From: Methylococcaceae bacterium | GTDB lineage: Bacteria > Pseudomonadota > Gammaproteobacteria > Methylococcales > Methylococcaceae | Assembly (NCBI GenBank): GCA_012026715.1 | Contig: VEPB01000314.1 | Location: 1 to 13,174 of the forward strand | DNA length: 13,174 bases | Direction of reading: 5' to 3' | In this document: positions 1 through 7,906 of the stretch, piece after piece | Numbering within the stretch: the first letter of the stretch is position 1 | Layout of the letters: every line of letters begins with the position of its first letter | Made by a program: the position numbers and the translations under genes | The notes under the pieces: generated by a model | Told to the model about the DNA's origin: nothing | Database searches by the model: none | The model's input: the letters and a program-made list of their open reading frames with translations, nothing else

Positions 1-88
1 CCCTCAACCGAGCTTGGATTCTACGTCGATTGCATTGCCGCTACTACCGCATTCACATGCTTCGGGATGGCCTGGGCGAGCGCCGCCC
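1..88. other. Region downstream of tagF-pppA with no supported gene
   Basis: Immediately after the tagF-pppA stop there is a short GC hairpin (stem 74-78 with 84-88, five-base loop). It has no following T-run on the minus strand, so it is not a convincing intrinsic terminator. The ten bases 'ccctcaaccg' occur at 1-10 and again at 86-95, where they span the stop codon. On the minus strand only very short frames occur, such as an 11-codon GTG frame ending at the TAG at 21-23. A further operon gene could begin beyond the left edge, but nothing here decides it. Confidence 0.4.
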
Positions 89-1615
89 TCAACCGGCTGC
101 ATATCGGATGACGATCGCGGTGACGTTGTCCCGTGCGCCCCGCTCTTCGGCCATCCGGATCAGTTCTTCGAGAACGATCTCCGGGTCGCCGTGCGCGCAC
201 AGGGCGGCGATGTCGGCCGTCGCCAGTTCCTTGTCAAGGCCATCGGAACAAAGCAGGTAAAGGTCGCCGACTTGGGCTTCGCACCGGCCGTATTCCAGTT
301 CCAGTTCGGCATCCGCGCCCACCGCGCGGGTGATCACGTTGCAACGGCCTTGTTCCAGCAGCTGATCGACGTTGCCGATGCCTTGCCGGACCAGGTCATC
401 GAACAGGGAATGGTCGTGGGTCAGCTGCTCCAACTGGCCGCTGCGGTAGCGATACAGACGGCTGTCGCCGGCCCACAGGAAGCGGCACTGGTTTCCGGCA
501 ACCAGCATGACCACCACGGTACTGCCGATCACCTCGCCCTGTTCCGACGCTTCCGCCATCTTCCACAAGGCCGCATTCACGTTCTGGAGAGCCGCCGCGA
601 CGGAGTCCTGAAACGCCGAAAGTTCGGCGGCTGGGGCGACGACCGCCAACGCGTCGACGATGGCCTTGCTGGCGACGTCGCCGGCCTGATGTCCGCCCAT
701 GCCGTCGGCGACCGTCCAGAGTCCGATCTCGGCGCGATCCAGCAGGGCATCCTCGTTGACCTTGCGGCGGCTACCGACGGTGGTCCGGCCGGCCGACAGC
801 CAGCGCGGCTGGATGCGTGCCGGCTCAACCAGGGGCCGGGTAACATGGGCGCGGGCTGGCACGGTCTCATCGCCGTCGGGGTGTGCCACCGCATAGACCC
901 GCACCGTCCAGCCGCGCTGCGACCAGTCGCCGGTCAGCAGTGCGGTGTAGGCGTCCACCGGCGGCAGCCCTTCGCACGCTAAAAAGGTCGGCCCCAGGAT
1001 CTCCGAGCCCGCGGTACTCCAGTAGCTATAGGCCGGCATGAGCTGCGCCAGCAGATAGCGGTTGAAATCGGCAAACACCGCCGGCATCTGGTCCAGGTCG
1101 TGCAGCCCCCACTGAAACGCCCGGCGGGGATTGGTGGCGGCATCGGGCGGGATCAGCTCTCGCAGCAGTCCGGAGTTGAGCGGCGCCGGAGTGCGCTCCA
1201 GCCCGCTGTTGAAAACGTCCAGATCGAATTCATCGTCCAACCCGCTCAGCGCCAGCTGCTCCAGGGTCTCGAACCAGCCGTGGTGGGGCAGGAACAGGCA
1301 CGGCAGGGTTTGGGGACTCACCGGCGCCGCGATGGTTAGCGGGTAATAACGCCCGACCCGGTCGACGCTGGGCATCAGAATGCCCGCCCACGCGGCATTG
1401 CCGCACAACCCCGGACTGAGCGCGAAGCGCCAGATGGGGCTGATCAAATAGCGGTCCAGCCAGCGGTCGCCCAACTGCTCCCGACTGACCGACAGTCCGG
1501 TCTGCAGCCAGCGGTCCCAGGGATCGATGAAGTCCCGCGGCAACCGCCGCGACACGAAATCCCCCAAATGGGGAAACTTGCCGTAAAAGCCGGGGCTCTG
1601 CGAGCTTCCGTTCAC
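89..1615 (-). CDS. TagF-PppA fusion: T6SS repressor domain joined to PP2C-type phosphatase
   Basis: A 508-residue cytoplasmic protein joins two negative regulators of T6SS. The start is the GTG at 1615, supported by GGAGGGG just upstream and by a GTGA overlap with the tssM stop. Residues about 8-240 are the TagF/ImpM domain, opening with 'GFYGKFPHLGDFVSRRLP' (9-26) and continuing with 'DRWLQTGL' and 'GRYYPLTIAAP'. After a short linker, residues about 272-506 are a PP2C-type Ser/Thr phosphatase. All metal-binding motifs are present: 'VNED' (286-289), 'ADGMGGH' (303-309), 'WAGDSRLYR' (381-389), 'CSDGL' (456-460, Asp458) and 'ARDNVT' (494-499). PppA removes the threonine phosphate put on by PpkA, and TagF represses independently through the FHA protein. 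Such fusions are known, for example in Agrobacterium. No kinase gene is visible here. This is the last gene supported in the operon within the window. Confidence 0.93.
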   Translation of the reverse strand: MNGSSQSPGFYGKFPHLGDFVSRRLPRDFIDPWDRWLQTGLSVSREQLGDRWLDRYLISPIWRFALSPGLCGNAAWAGILMPSVDRVGRYYPLTIAAPVSPQTLPCLFLPHHGWFETLEQLALSGLDDEFDLDVFNSGLERTPAPLNSGLLRELIPPDAATNPRRAFQWGLHDLDQMPAVFADFNRYLLAQLMPAYSYWSTAGSEILGPTFLACEGLPPVDAYTALLTGDWSQRGWTVRVYAVAHPDGDETVPARAHVTRPLVEPARIQPRWLSAGRTTVGSRRKVNEDALLDRAEIGLWTVADGMGGHQAGDVASKAIVDALAVVAPAAELSAFQDSVAAALQNVNAALWKMAEASEQGEVIGSTVVVMLVAGNQCRFLWAGDSRLYRYRSGQLEQLTHDHSLFDDLVRQGIGNVDQLLEQGRCNVITRAVGADAELELEYGRCEAQVGDLYLLCSDGLDKELATADIAALCAHGDPEIVLEELIRMAEERGARDNVTAIVIRYAAG

Positions 1616-4600
1616 AACCCCTCCGGACAACGGAATCCCTGCAGTTGATCCAGCGTGTTGAAGGGATTGTTGACGCTGCCGGCGCGGAGTTCGTAACGGG
1701 CGCTGAATCCTTCCGCCTGGAAGGTCAGGTTGAAGCGATCCGGCAAGCCGGTCTGCTCCACGCTGATCTCGTCCAGCAAGCGGAAAAACGCCCAGGTCCC
1801 TTCCTTGAAACGGCTGATCTGGCGGCCATCGAGGGTTTCGAACACCATCCGCACCCCGGCATTGGTGCTGGGCCCCGGCCACTGAAACTTGACGATCTGC
1901 TCGGGTCCATGCCGATAGACCGCTTCCTGCCCTTCGATATTGAGGCGGAAAGCGCTCACGGTATTGTCCAGCGACAAAGGCTTGAGCTCGAACTGGATCT
2001 GCGGCTGGTTGCCGCCGGAGGGGAAGAAGGACGCCCGGATCCGGGCGGCGTTCTGAAACTGGCGGATCACCCCGGGCGACAGCCCCAAGGGCTTGTCCGA
2101 CACCATTTCGCGCCATTCGCTCCGGCTGGTGTCGATAAACGGCTTGAGATTGGCCTGGAAGACCTGGTCGATCACCCCGTTGGGAGCGAACAGCTTGCCG
2201 AAATCCGCCAGCAGCACATCCTGCGGCGACTTGTAGAACGGATAGCGGTTATCCAGTGCCGCACGGCACGGCGCGCCGGCGCCGGCCTTCACCGCTTCGG
2301 CGAGTTGGGCCTTGGCAACCGACCGGGCGCGATCTCCGCCGCTCGTGGTCAGGCTCAGCAGCCAACCTCGCACCGGTTCCGGCAAGTGGCCGAATTCGGT
2401 CTGCGACTGCCGCACCACATCATTGCCGCCCGGAGCCAGCTTGCTGGGGTCATTGGGGGTGAGCTGCATCAGGTAGTCGTGCAAGGCGCCGATCTGGGTC
2501 AGCGTTCCGTTGAGGGCGATGGGTTTGTCCGGCGCGTCCGCCGCAACCAGGCTGTTGAGTGGCTGAAACACGGCCTCCAGGTCGCGCACCGGGTCGGGAC
2601 CGTTGTCCAGTCCGGCAGCCTGGCGGGCCGCCGCCAGCGCCTTTTGGGTAACGTCGTCGGCCGTGGGTAGCGCCTTGCCGGCGGTTTTCGACAGCAGGTC
2701 CGCCGCAGCAGCCGCGGCCTTACTGAGCGAGGTGTTCTTCTCGACGGCCTGCAGGATGGCCTTCATGGGACTGTCCGGCCGACCCAGAACGTCCAACATG
2801 TCCACAGCCTGCTGGGTATTTTGCGGCGACTTGATCTTGATCCCGTTCAGCAGACCGACCCAGGCACGCTGATAGTCGGCCAGATAGAGCTTCTTCAAAT
2901 CCTCGTGCAGCCGCGCCATGTCGGCGGGTTCGAGCCGCGCCGCGGTGCCCAGCACCCAGTTCTGCTCCACCGCGTCCTTGACGAACACCACGCTCTTCTT
3001 CAGAAATACCTCGGTGTATCCCCAGCCGGTATAAAGCGCCGGCACCGTCAGGCTGCCGACGTCGCCGCCGCCGGCACTGGTGAAGACCCGGCCGGCGGTG
3101 GGTTGCAGCACGCTGGCCAGGTGGAAATCATGCTCTTGACCGGTGACCGCCTCGGTCTTGAAGCGCGCATAGACCTGGTTCACCAACGGTATCTGGGTCA
3201 AGCGGCTCCGCACCGCGGCCACGAAAGCCTCGTCCTGCGGCACCGACAGTTGATCCAGTTGCAGCAGATGTCCCAAGTGAACGTTGAGGGCGGCCAAGGT
3301 CTCCGGCTCACTGGAAAACGCCTGCTCCCAGTCCAGCTTGATCCAGGGCACCGCGACCTTGGGATCCATGTGGCTGGGGTCGTTGAAGCCCAGATAGACC
3401 CGCAGCAGTTGATACAGCACGTCCAGCGACTGCCCCTCCTGGCCCTGCATGCGCTCCTTGAGGCGCTGCACGATCACCGGCGCGAACGATTGCCGCAGCA
3501 GGTTTTCGTAGGCTTGATTGATGCCGGCCTGCAGCTTGTCGCCCTGAGACAGGCCGAACCCCTGGGTCCAGCCCTCATTCGCCACGATGTCGTGGGCCTG
3601 CTGCAGCGCGTCGAGGCGTGGCAGCAGTGCCTTGAAATTGGAGCGGGTATCCGTGGGCACGATGTTGACGCCCCGGTATTGGGCGATCTTTTCTTCCACC
3701 TGAGCGATGACGTCCCGGTTACCCCGGTAGCTCACCGTCCACAGCAACAACACCGCCACCGTCGCCAGAGCCACGCCGAAATATCCGGCGAGTTGGACCC
3801 AGCGCCAGCGCCGTTCCACCCGGGGATCCACTCCGACCAGTTCGGCTTCCTTGAACAGCACTTCCCGAATCAAGCGGGTCAGGAAATAGCTCCTGCCGCG
3901 CCCGCTGTAAACCGGCACCGCCTGGCGGTCCAGCCGGAAGGCGCCGGCCAGCATGCCCATGACGCGGTCGATGGGGGTGCCCTCCTGCGTGCCGCTGGTG
4001 AGATAAAAGCCCCGCAGCAGCGGCTCCCGTTCATAGCGGGTCGGCGCGAACGCCAGATCCAGAAAGCTTGCAATGGCGGGCTTGAGCAGCGCCAACTGTT
4101 GGGGGAAATCGATGATGAGGCCTCGCCGCTGCACATCCTTTTCGTCCTGCAACCGCCGCAGCAGCCGCTGATGCAGGCGCTGCAGCAGATCCTGGTAGGC
4201 CCGCTCGAAACGCTGTGGCACCCCTTCCCCGTCGGCGAAACGCCCGGACGGCCGCAAGGGTTCCAGGGGAAAGGTCTCGCCCCACACCTGGGCGCGTTCT
4301 TCCGGCGTGAGGTCGGCGAAGAAGTCGGTGAATCCGGCCAGCAGGTCGGCCTTGGTCAACAGAATATAGATGGGCAGGCGTACGCCCAGGGTTTGGTACA
4401 GCTCCTGAACCCGGCGGCGAATCGCACCGGCGTGCAGACCGCGCTCCTCCTCGGTTTGCTGCAGCAGATCGCTCACGCTGACCGCCACCAGGATGCCGTT
4501 CAGCGGCCGGCGCGGCCGGTAGCGCTTGAGCAACTCCAGGAAACCTTGCCACGCGGCGGCATCCACCGCCTGGTAACTGTCCTGGGTGGTGTAGCGGCCT

Positions 4601-5172
4601 GCGGTATCCAGCAGCACCGCCTCGTCGGTAAACCACCAGTCGCAGTTGCGGGTGCCGCTGACGCCCTTTACGGAATGCTTGCCGAGCCGTTCCGCCAGGG
4701 GAAACCGCAGGCCTGAGTTGATCAGGGCGGTGGTCTTGCCGGAACCGGGAGCGCCGATGATGGCATACCAGGGCATCTCGTAGAGCGCGGTGCGCTTGCC
4801 TTCGCGGCCGGCGCCGACTTCCTTCAGGACCTTGAGGGCTTCGTCGAAACCCTGCCGGAGGATCTCCAGCTCCTGGTCAGACGCGATCTTTTCGTCACCC
4901 TCGCCTGCTTCCGGCTGGGCGAGGTCGGTCATCAGCCGCCGGTCCTTGCGCCCGACGACGGCCAGCCTGATCAACTGGTAGATCAACCAGACGACCCAGA
5001 GGGCGACGATGGCGGCGATACGTGCCATCGCCGATTCCAGCGGAACGGCCCCGGCTACGGCGATCAGGGGACCTGCAAACCAGATCAGCGCGGACAGCGC
5101 CAACAATCCGATGATCTGGATCACCCAAGGATTCACAAAAAATTTCAGCACGTTCCGCACGGGCGATCTCAC
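1612..5172 (-). CDS. tssM: TssM (IcmF family), T6SS inner-membrane core subunit
   Basis: TssM spans the periplasm and joins the inner-membrane TssL to the outer-membrane TssJ. The product has 1186 residues, a normal length. The start is the GTG at 5172, overlapping the tssL stop as GTGA, and it leads directly into two transmembrane helices (about 16-42 and 51-73). The cytoplasmic NTPase-like domain has an intact Walker A 'GAPGSGKT' (140-147), a Walker B-like 'LLDTAGR' (187-193) and a 'TKAD' nucleotide-specificity motif (273-276). The third transmembrane helix is at about 459-480, followed by a long helical periplasmic region and a beta-rich C-terminal region (about 1080-1186) that binds TssJ in the family. 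Not all TssM proteins keep Walker A, so its presence suggests nucleotide binding here. The stop overlaps the GTG start of tagF-pppA. No frameshift or truncation is visible. Confidence 0.97.
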   Translation of the reverse strand: MRSPVRNVLKFFVNPWVIQIIGLLALSALIWFAGPLIAVAGAVPLESAMARIAAIVALWVVWLIYQLIRLAVVGRKDRRLMTDLAQPEAGEGDEKIASDQELEILRQGFDEALKVLKEVGAGREGKRTALYEMPWYAIIGAPGSGKTTALINSGLRFPLAERLGKHSVKGVSGTRNCDWWFTDEAVLLDTAGRYTTQDSYQAVDAAAWQGFLELLKRYRPRRPLNGILVAVSVSDLLQQTEEERGLHAGAIRRRVQELYQTLGVRLPIYILLTKADLLAGFTDFFADLTPEERAQVWGETFPLEPLRPSGRFADGEGVPQRFERAYQDLLQRLHQRLLRRLQDEKDVQRRGLIIDFPQQLALLKPAIASFLDLAFAPTRYEREPLLRGFYLTSGTQEGTPIDRVMGMLAGAFRLDRQAVPVYSGRGRSYFLTRLIREVLFKEAELVGVDPRVERRWRWVQLAGYFGVALATVAVLLLWTVSYRGNRDVIAQVEEKIAQYRGVNIVPTDTRSNFKALLPRLDALQQAHDIVANEGWTQGFGLSQGDKLQAGINQAYENLLRQSFAPVIVQRLKERMQGQEGQSLDVLYQLLRVYLGFNDPSHMDPKVAVPWIKLDWEQAFSSEPETLAALNVHLGHLLQLDQLSVPQDEAFVAAVRSRLTQIPLVNQVYARFKTEAVTGQEHDFHLASVLQPTAGRVFTSAGGGDVGSLTVPALYTGWGYTEVFLKKSVVFVKDAVEQNWVLGTAARLEPADMARLHEDLKKLYLADYQRAWVGLLNGIKIKSPQNTQQAVDMLDVLGRPDSPMKAILQAVEKNTSLSKAAAAAADLLSKTAGKALPTADDVTQKALAAARQAAGLDNGPDPVRDLEAVFQPLNSLVAADAPDKPIALNGTLTQIGALHDYLMQLTPNDPSKLAPGGNDVVRQSQTEFGHLPEPVRGWLLSLTTSGGDRARSVAKAQLAEAVKAGAGAPCRAALDNRYPFYKSPQDVLLADFGKLFAPNGVIDQVFQANLKPFIDTSRSEWREMVSDKPLGLSPGVIRQFQNAARIRASFFPSGGNQPQIQFELKPLSLDNTVSAFRLNIEGQEAVYRHGPEQIVKFQWPGPSTNAGVRMVFETLDGRQISRFKEGTWAFFRLLDEISVEQTGLPDRFNLTFQAEGFSARYELRAGSVNNPFNTLDQLQGFRCPEGL
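1618..1624 (-). promoter_or_regulatory. Strong ribosome binding site for tagF-pppA inside the end of tssM
   Basis: GGAGGGG lies two to six bases before the GTG at 1615, within the last codons of tssM. It is the best Shine-Dalgarno site in the window. It supports the GTG start over the ATG far upstream at 2116, whose extra 167 codons merely shadow tssM. Confidence 0.7.
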
Positions 5173-6503
5173 TTGATCAGGATGTCGACACGCCGGTTCA
5201 AGGCCCGGTTATCCGCATTGTCATTGGGCGCCAAGGGCTCGCCATCGGCCCTGCCTTCGGCGCGGATTCGCAAGCCCGGGCTGGCGTCGGCGATCAACAT
5301 GTCGGCCACGTTCTTGGCGCGGCTGTTGGAAAGGTGCCAGTTGGAAGGAAAACGGGCGGACACGATGGGTTTGTCGTCGGTATGACCGGTCACCAGCACG
5401 TTATCCTGGGCCGGTACCAAGTCTTTGGCGATCTTGTCGATCATCGGCAGAAATTCCGGCTTGATCTTGTCGCTGCCGGACGCGAAGGAATTGCGGATGC
5501 GCAGCAGATTATCGTCCACCACCTCGACCATGTTGGCGCTGATCTCCGCCGCCAGCAGCCGCCGGTAGCGGTCGGCCCGGCCCGGCGCCGTCACCTTCTT
5601 GATCACGGGAGGCGGCGGTGCGGCCGCGGCAGCCAGCCGGATATCCTCGTGGGACAATCCCAGGAGCTGCTTGAAAACCGGATCGGAGATCCCATTGATG
5701 GCCAGGACAAATCCGACATAGCCCAGCGCCAGCACCGCCGCCGCCACCGCACCGATCACCCAGAGCGGCACGTAGCGCAACAACGCCGGTCGCAGGTCGC
5801 GCAGCCCCTGCCAGCGCGGAGACAGCTCCCGCTCGGCATCGCCGCGCACCCGCTGAATCGACTGGAAGGCATCCAGACGCTGCTGTTCCAGGGCATTGAG
5901 CCCGCCCGACACGATGCGGTACTTACCCTGGAAACCCAGGGTGACGAACAGATAATACAGTTCCAACAGGTCCAGGTTCTGCGCCGGTGCCCGCTGCAAA
6001 TGCTGGAGGACATCGAAGAACCGCTCGCCGCCCCAGCCCTCCTTATGGAAGATCACCAGCAGGCTGTGGTGGCTCCAGGAACTCTGGGCCCCCCACGGCG
6101 TGTTGAGGACGATCTCGTCGAGAAAACTGCACAAGCCGTAACTGGCCATCTTGCCCTGCTCCGGCGTCAGTCCCAGTTGCAGGGTGCGGGTTTCGAACTC
6201 CCGCACTTCCTTGACCATGCGTTGCTGAAGCTCCTCCACCGCCTGGTGGATGGGCATCCCGCGCAGGCGGCCGGCCAGCGACAGCAAGGGCATGGCGGCG
6301 GTGACCAGCACGTTCTCCTGGCCCGACTCGAACCGTCCCTCCACCGGCCGTTCATCCACCGGCAGGGCGTAGCCGGCCGAAGCCACGTTGACGGTGGGCG
6401 GCGACACGGTATCGGGGGCCTTGTTACGGCGCCCGCCCGGCGTCGGACGCACGATGGTCTTGTCGTCGTCGCGAAAAGGGGAAAACGGATCGTCTTGGCT
6501 CAC
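5169..6503 (-). CDS. tssL: TssL with C-terminal OmpA-like peptidoglycan-binding domain
   Basis: TssL is the inner-membrane DotU/ImpK-type subunit that binds TssM and TssK. The product has 444 residues. The start is the GTG at 6503, because an in-frame TGA lies three codons upstream (6512-6510) and no ATG is available in frame between them. The N terminus (1-60) is polar and disordered and contains 'DDDKTIVRPTPGGRR' (12-26), a likely phosphothreonine motif. The DotU helical domain spans about 62-240 ('SFLDEIVLNTPWG', 'LELYYLFVTLGFQGKY'). One transmembrane helix lies at about 245-268, then a Pro-rich periplasmic linker. An OmpA-like domain follows at about 320-444, with 'TGHTDDKPI' (372-380), 'LSNSRAKNV' (391-399) and 'NRALNRRVDI' (432-441). 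The long form with OmpA domain anchors the complex to peptidoglycan. The stop overlaps the tssM GTG start (GTGA). Confidence 0.95.
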   Translation of the reverse strand: MSQDDPFSPFRDDDKTIVRPTPGGRRNKAPDTVSPPTVNVASAGYALPVDERPVEGRFESGQENVLVTAAMPLLSLAGRLRGMPIHQAVEELQQRMVKEVREFETRTLQLGLTPEQGKMASYGLCSFLDEIVLNTPWGAQSSWSHHSLLVIFHKEGWGGERFFDVLQHLQRAPAQNLDLLELYYLFVTLGFQGKYRIVSGGLNALEQQRLDAFQSIQRVRGDAERELSPRWQGLRDLRPALLRYVPLWVIGAVAAAVLALGYVGFVLAINGISDPVFKQLLGLSHEDIRLAAAAAPPPPVIKKVTAPGRADRYRRLLAAEISANMVEVVDDNLLRIRNSFASGSDKIKPEFLPMIDKIAKDLVPAQDNVLVTGHTDDKPIVSARFPSNWHLSNSRAKNVADMLIADASPGLRIRAEGRADGEPLAPNDNADNRALNRRVDILIK

Positions 6504-6605
6504 CTGGCATCACCCCCCGTTGACAACTGAAAACTCCAGCTCCATTTCCACGCGGCATCACCCCTTTTTGATGGCCCAGAACTCAAGCTCCAGACCGGGA
6601 AAGTT
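6504..6605 (-). repeat. Degenerate tandem repeat of the tssK 3' end in the tssK-tssL gap
   Basis: The 48 bases read on the minus strand after the tssK stop align in register with the preceding 48 bases. The tssK end encodes 'GLELEFWAIKKG', stop, then TGCCGCGTG. The gap encodes 'EMELEFSVVNGG', stop, then TGCCAGGTG, where the final GTG is the tssL start. By hand count 33 of 48 bases agree in this ungapped alignment, and both the frame and the stop codon are kept. The plus-strand core 'ggcatcacccc' occurs at 6506-6516 and 6554-6564. This looks like a decayed in-frame duplication of the tssK C-terminal codons. The gap also holds an 11-codon ATG frame and a 13-codon GTG frame ending at the TGA at 6512-6510, seven bases before the tssL start. 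Confidence 0.6.
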
Positions 6606-7895
6606 GCCGCCGATATGAATCGCGAAGCCACCCGAGGCGGCCATTTTCTTCCACAAATCGCTCTGCTTGTTGAGTTCGAAATAGGAGAAGCCGGCGTGGA
6701 AGGGAATCTGCCTCGGCGCCACCGGCAGCGGATGAATGCTGATGCCGGGCAACGCTGCCCGAACCAGCTGCTGAATTTCCTCCACCGGACCGATTTTGAC
6801 CTGGGGCGGAAAATGGGAACGCATCAGTTCCGGCGAAACCTGGGCGTTGGCGGCCAGCACAAAGATCGCATCCTCCAACAGCTTGAGATCGGGTCGTTTG
6901 GCGCCGTAAACGCCAAACTTCGGCTTGCTGAGTGGCAGCTGTATGGCGTTCTGCTCCAGCACCATGCTCAGCAGTTGCCGCAGTTCGTCCATCACCGGCC
7001 GAAAACAGGCCTGGAGGTCGTCGTGCTGATAGTGGGGAAATCCGATGGGCCGCTTGCCGGGACGGTAAAAGGTGGCCAACTCGCCGACCATCTGCAGGCA
7101 CAGCCGGAAGCAGTCCTCCGGGTGCATCGTGGCGTTGTAAGCCAAGTGGGTCAGCAATGGTTCATAACGGTTGATGAGCTGCAACAGCATGAAATCGGAG
7201 ACTTCCGCCACCCCGCCGTGTCCGGCCCCGGCCACCCGCGCCGCCAGCGCCTCGCCGCGCGTGTGCAGCAAGCCCTCCAGATCCCGCAGAAAGGCGCCGA
7301 GGCCGGAAGCCGCGACGCAATTGACGGCGGATGGGATGAACTGATCGTCCAGCAACACGGTCTTGTCGGCCTTGACCTCGATGATGCGCGCCACCGGCAC
7401 ACAGCTGTAACCGGCCCGCTCCTGGCGTGCCAGCATCAGCCGGGTACGCAGCCCACCCACCTGCACCGCGTAACGGCCGTCGGCGCCGCTGTTGTGATCG
7501 CGCACCTCGCGTTCTTTCAGGCGATAGCGGGAAAGACTTTCGGGCGCGCTGTCCGAATCGATCTCGGCGGCTTCCGGCCGGCGCGACGCCAGGCACAGAT
7601 AGACCACCGAGTTGCGGACGTCTTCGCCGACATCCAGCGGCAGCGGCAACTCGTCGTCGCCGGGCAGGTCGAACGGCGTTCCGTCGGGGAAAATGCCGGC
7701 GCACTGATTCAACGCCAGCTTGCCGACCGCCAACTGGCCCAGATCGATCCTGAGCCGGGAAAATCCCCAGTCGTAGGCCCGCAATCCCCGGCAACGGCTG
7801 TCCACCAAGTGTTCCAGATAGCGGTCATGCTGCTGGAAATGCTGGGGACGCAGAAACATCCCCTCGGACCAAATCACCCGATTGAATTCAGACAT
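6558..7895 (-). CDS. tssK: TssK, T6SS baseplate-membrane complex adaptor
   Basis: TssK is the cytoplasmic trimer that joins the TssEFG baseplate wedges to TssL and TssM. The 445-residue product has the usual family length. It opens with the characteristic 'VIWSEGMFLRPQHFQQHD' and ends with 'FPGLELEFWAIKKG', matching the family's conserved C-terminal beta-sheet segment that packs before the stop. Other family-like segments are 'LLQLINRYEPLLTHL' and 'GFPHYQHDDL'. The ATG at 7895 is preceded by GGAAG five bases upstream (7905-7901), 11 bases after the FHA stop. The gene is followed by a 54-base gap holding a degenerate copy of its own last codons (see the repeat entry). No missing regions are apparent. 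Confidence 0.95.
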   Translation of the reverse strand: MSEFNRVIWSEGMFLRPQHFQQHDRYLEHLVDSRCRGLRAYDWGFSRLRIDLGQLAVGKLALNQCAGIFPDGTPFDLPGDDELPLPLDVGEDVRNSVVYLCLASRRPEAAEIDSDSAPESLSRYRLKEREVRDHNSGADGRYAVQVGGLRTRLMLARQERAGYSCVPVARIIEVKADKTVLLDDQFIPSAVNCVAASGLGAFLRDLEGLLHTRGEALAARVAGAGHGGVAEVSDFMLLQLINRYEPLLTHLAYNATMHPEDCFRLCLQMVGELATFYRPGKRPIGFPHYQHDDLQACFRPVMDELRQLLSMVLEQNAIQLPLSKPKFGVYGAKRPDLKLLEDAIFVLAANAQVSPELMRSHFPPQVKIGPVEEIQQLVRAALPGISIHPLPVAPRQIPFHAGFSYFELNKQSDLWKKMAASGGFAIHIGGNFPGLELEFWAIKKG

Positions 7896-7906
7896 GGCTG
7901 CTTCCG

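Noticed and set aside
74..88. Intrinsic terminator after tagF-pppA
   Set aside because: The stem is only five base pairs and no T-run follows on the minus strand.
14..982. Plus-strand open frame of 322 codons opposite the phosphatase domain
   Set aside because: It is antisense to the PP2C domain, which has all its metal-binding motifs. There is no recognisable domain in the plus-strand product.
1616..2116. N-terminal extension of tagF-pppA to the ATG at 2116
   Set aside because: The extra 167 residues overlap tssM in another frame and look random. The GTG at 1615 has a strong ribosome site and begins the conserved TagF domain.
2821..4716. Plus-strand open frame of 631 codons opposite tssM
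   Set aside because: It lies wholly antisense to tssM, whose product has clear Walker and membrane motifs. The antisense product is Gln/His/Arg/Leu-rich with no recognisable domain, as expected for a GC-rich shadow frame.
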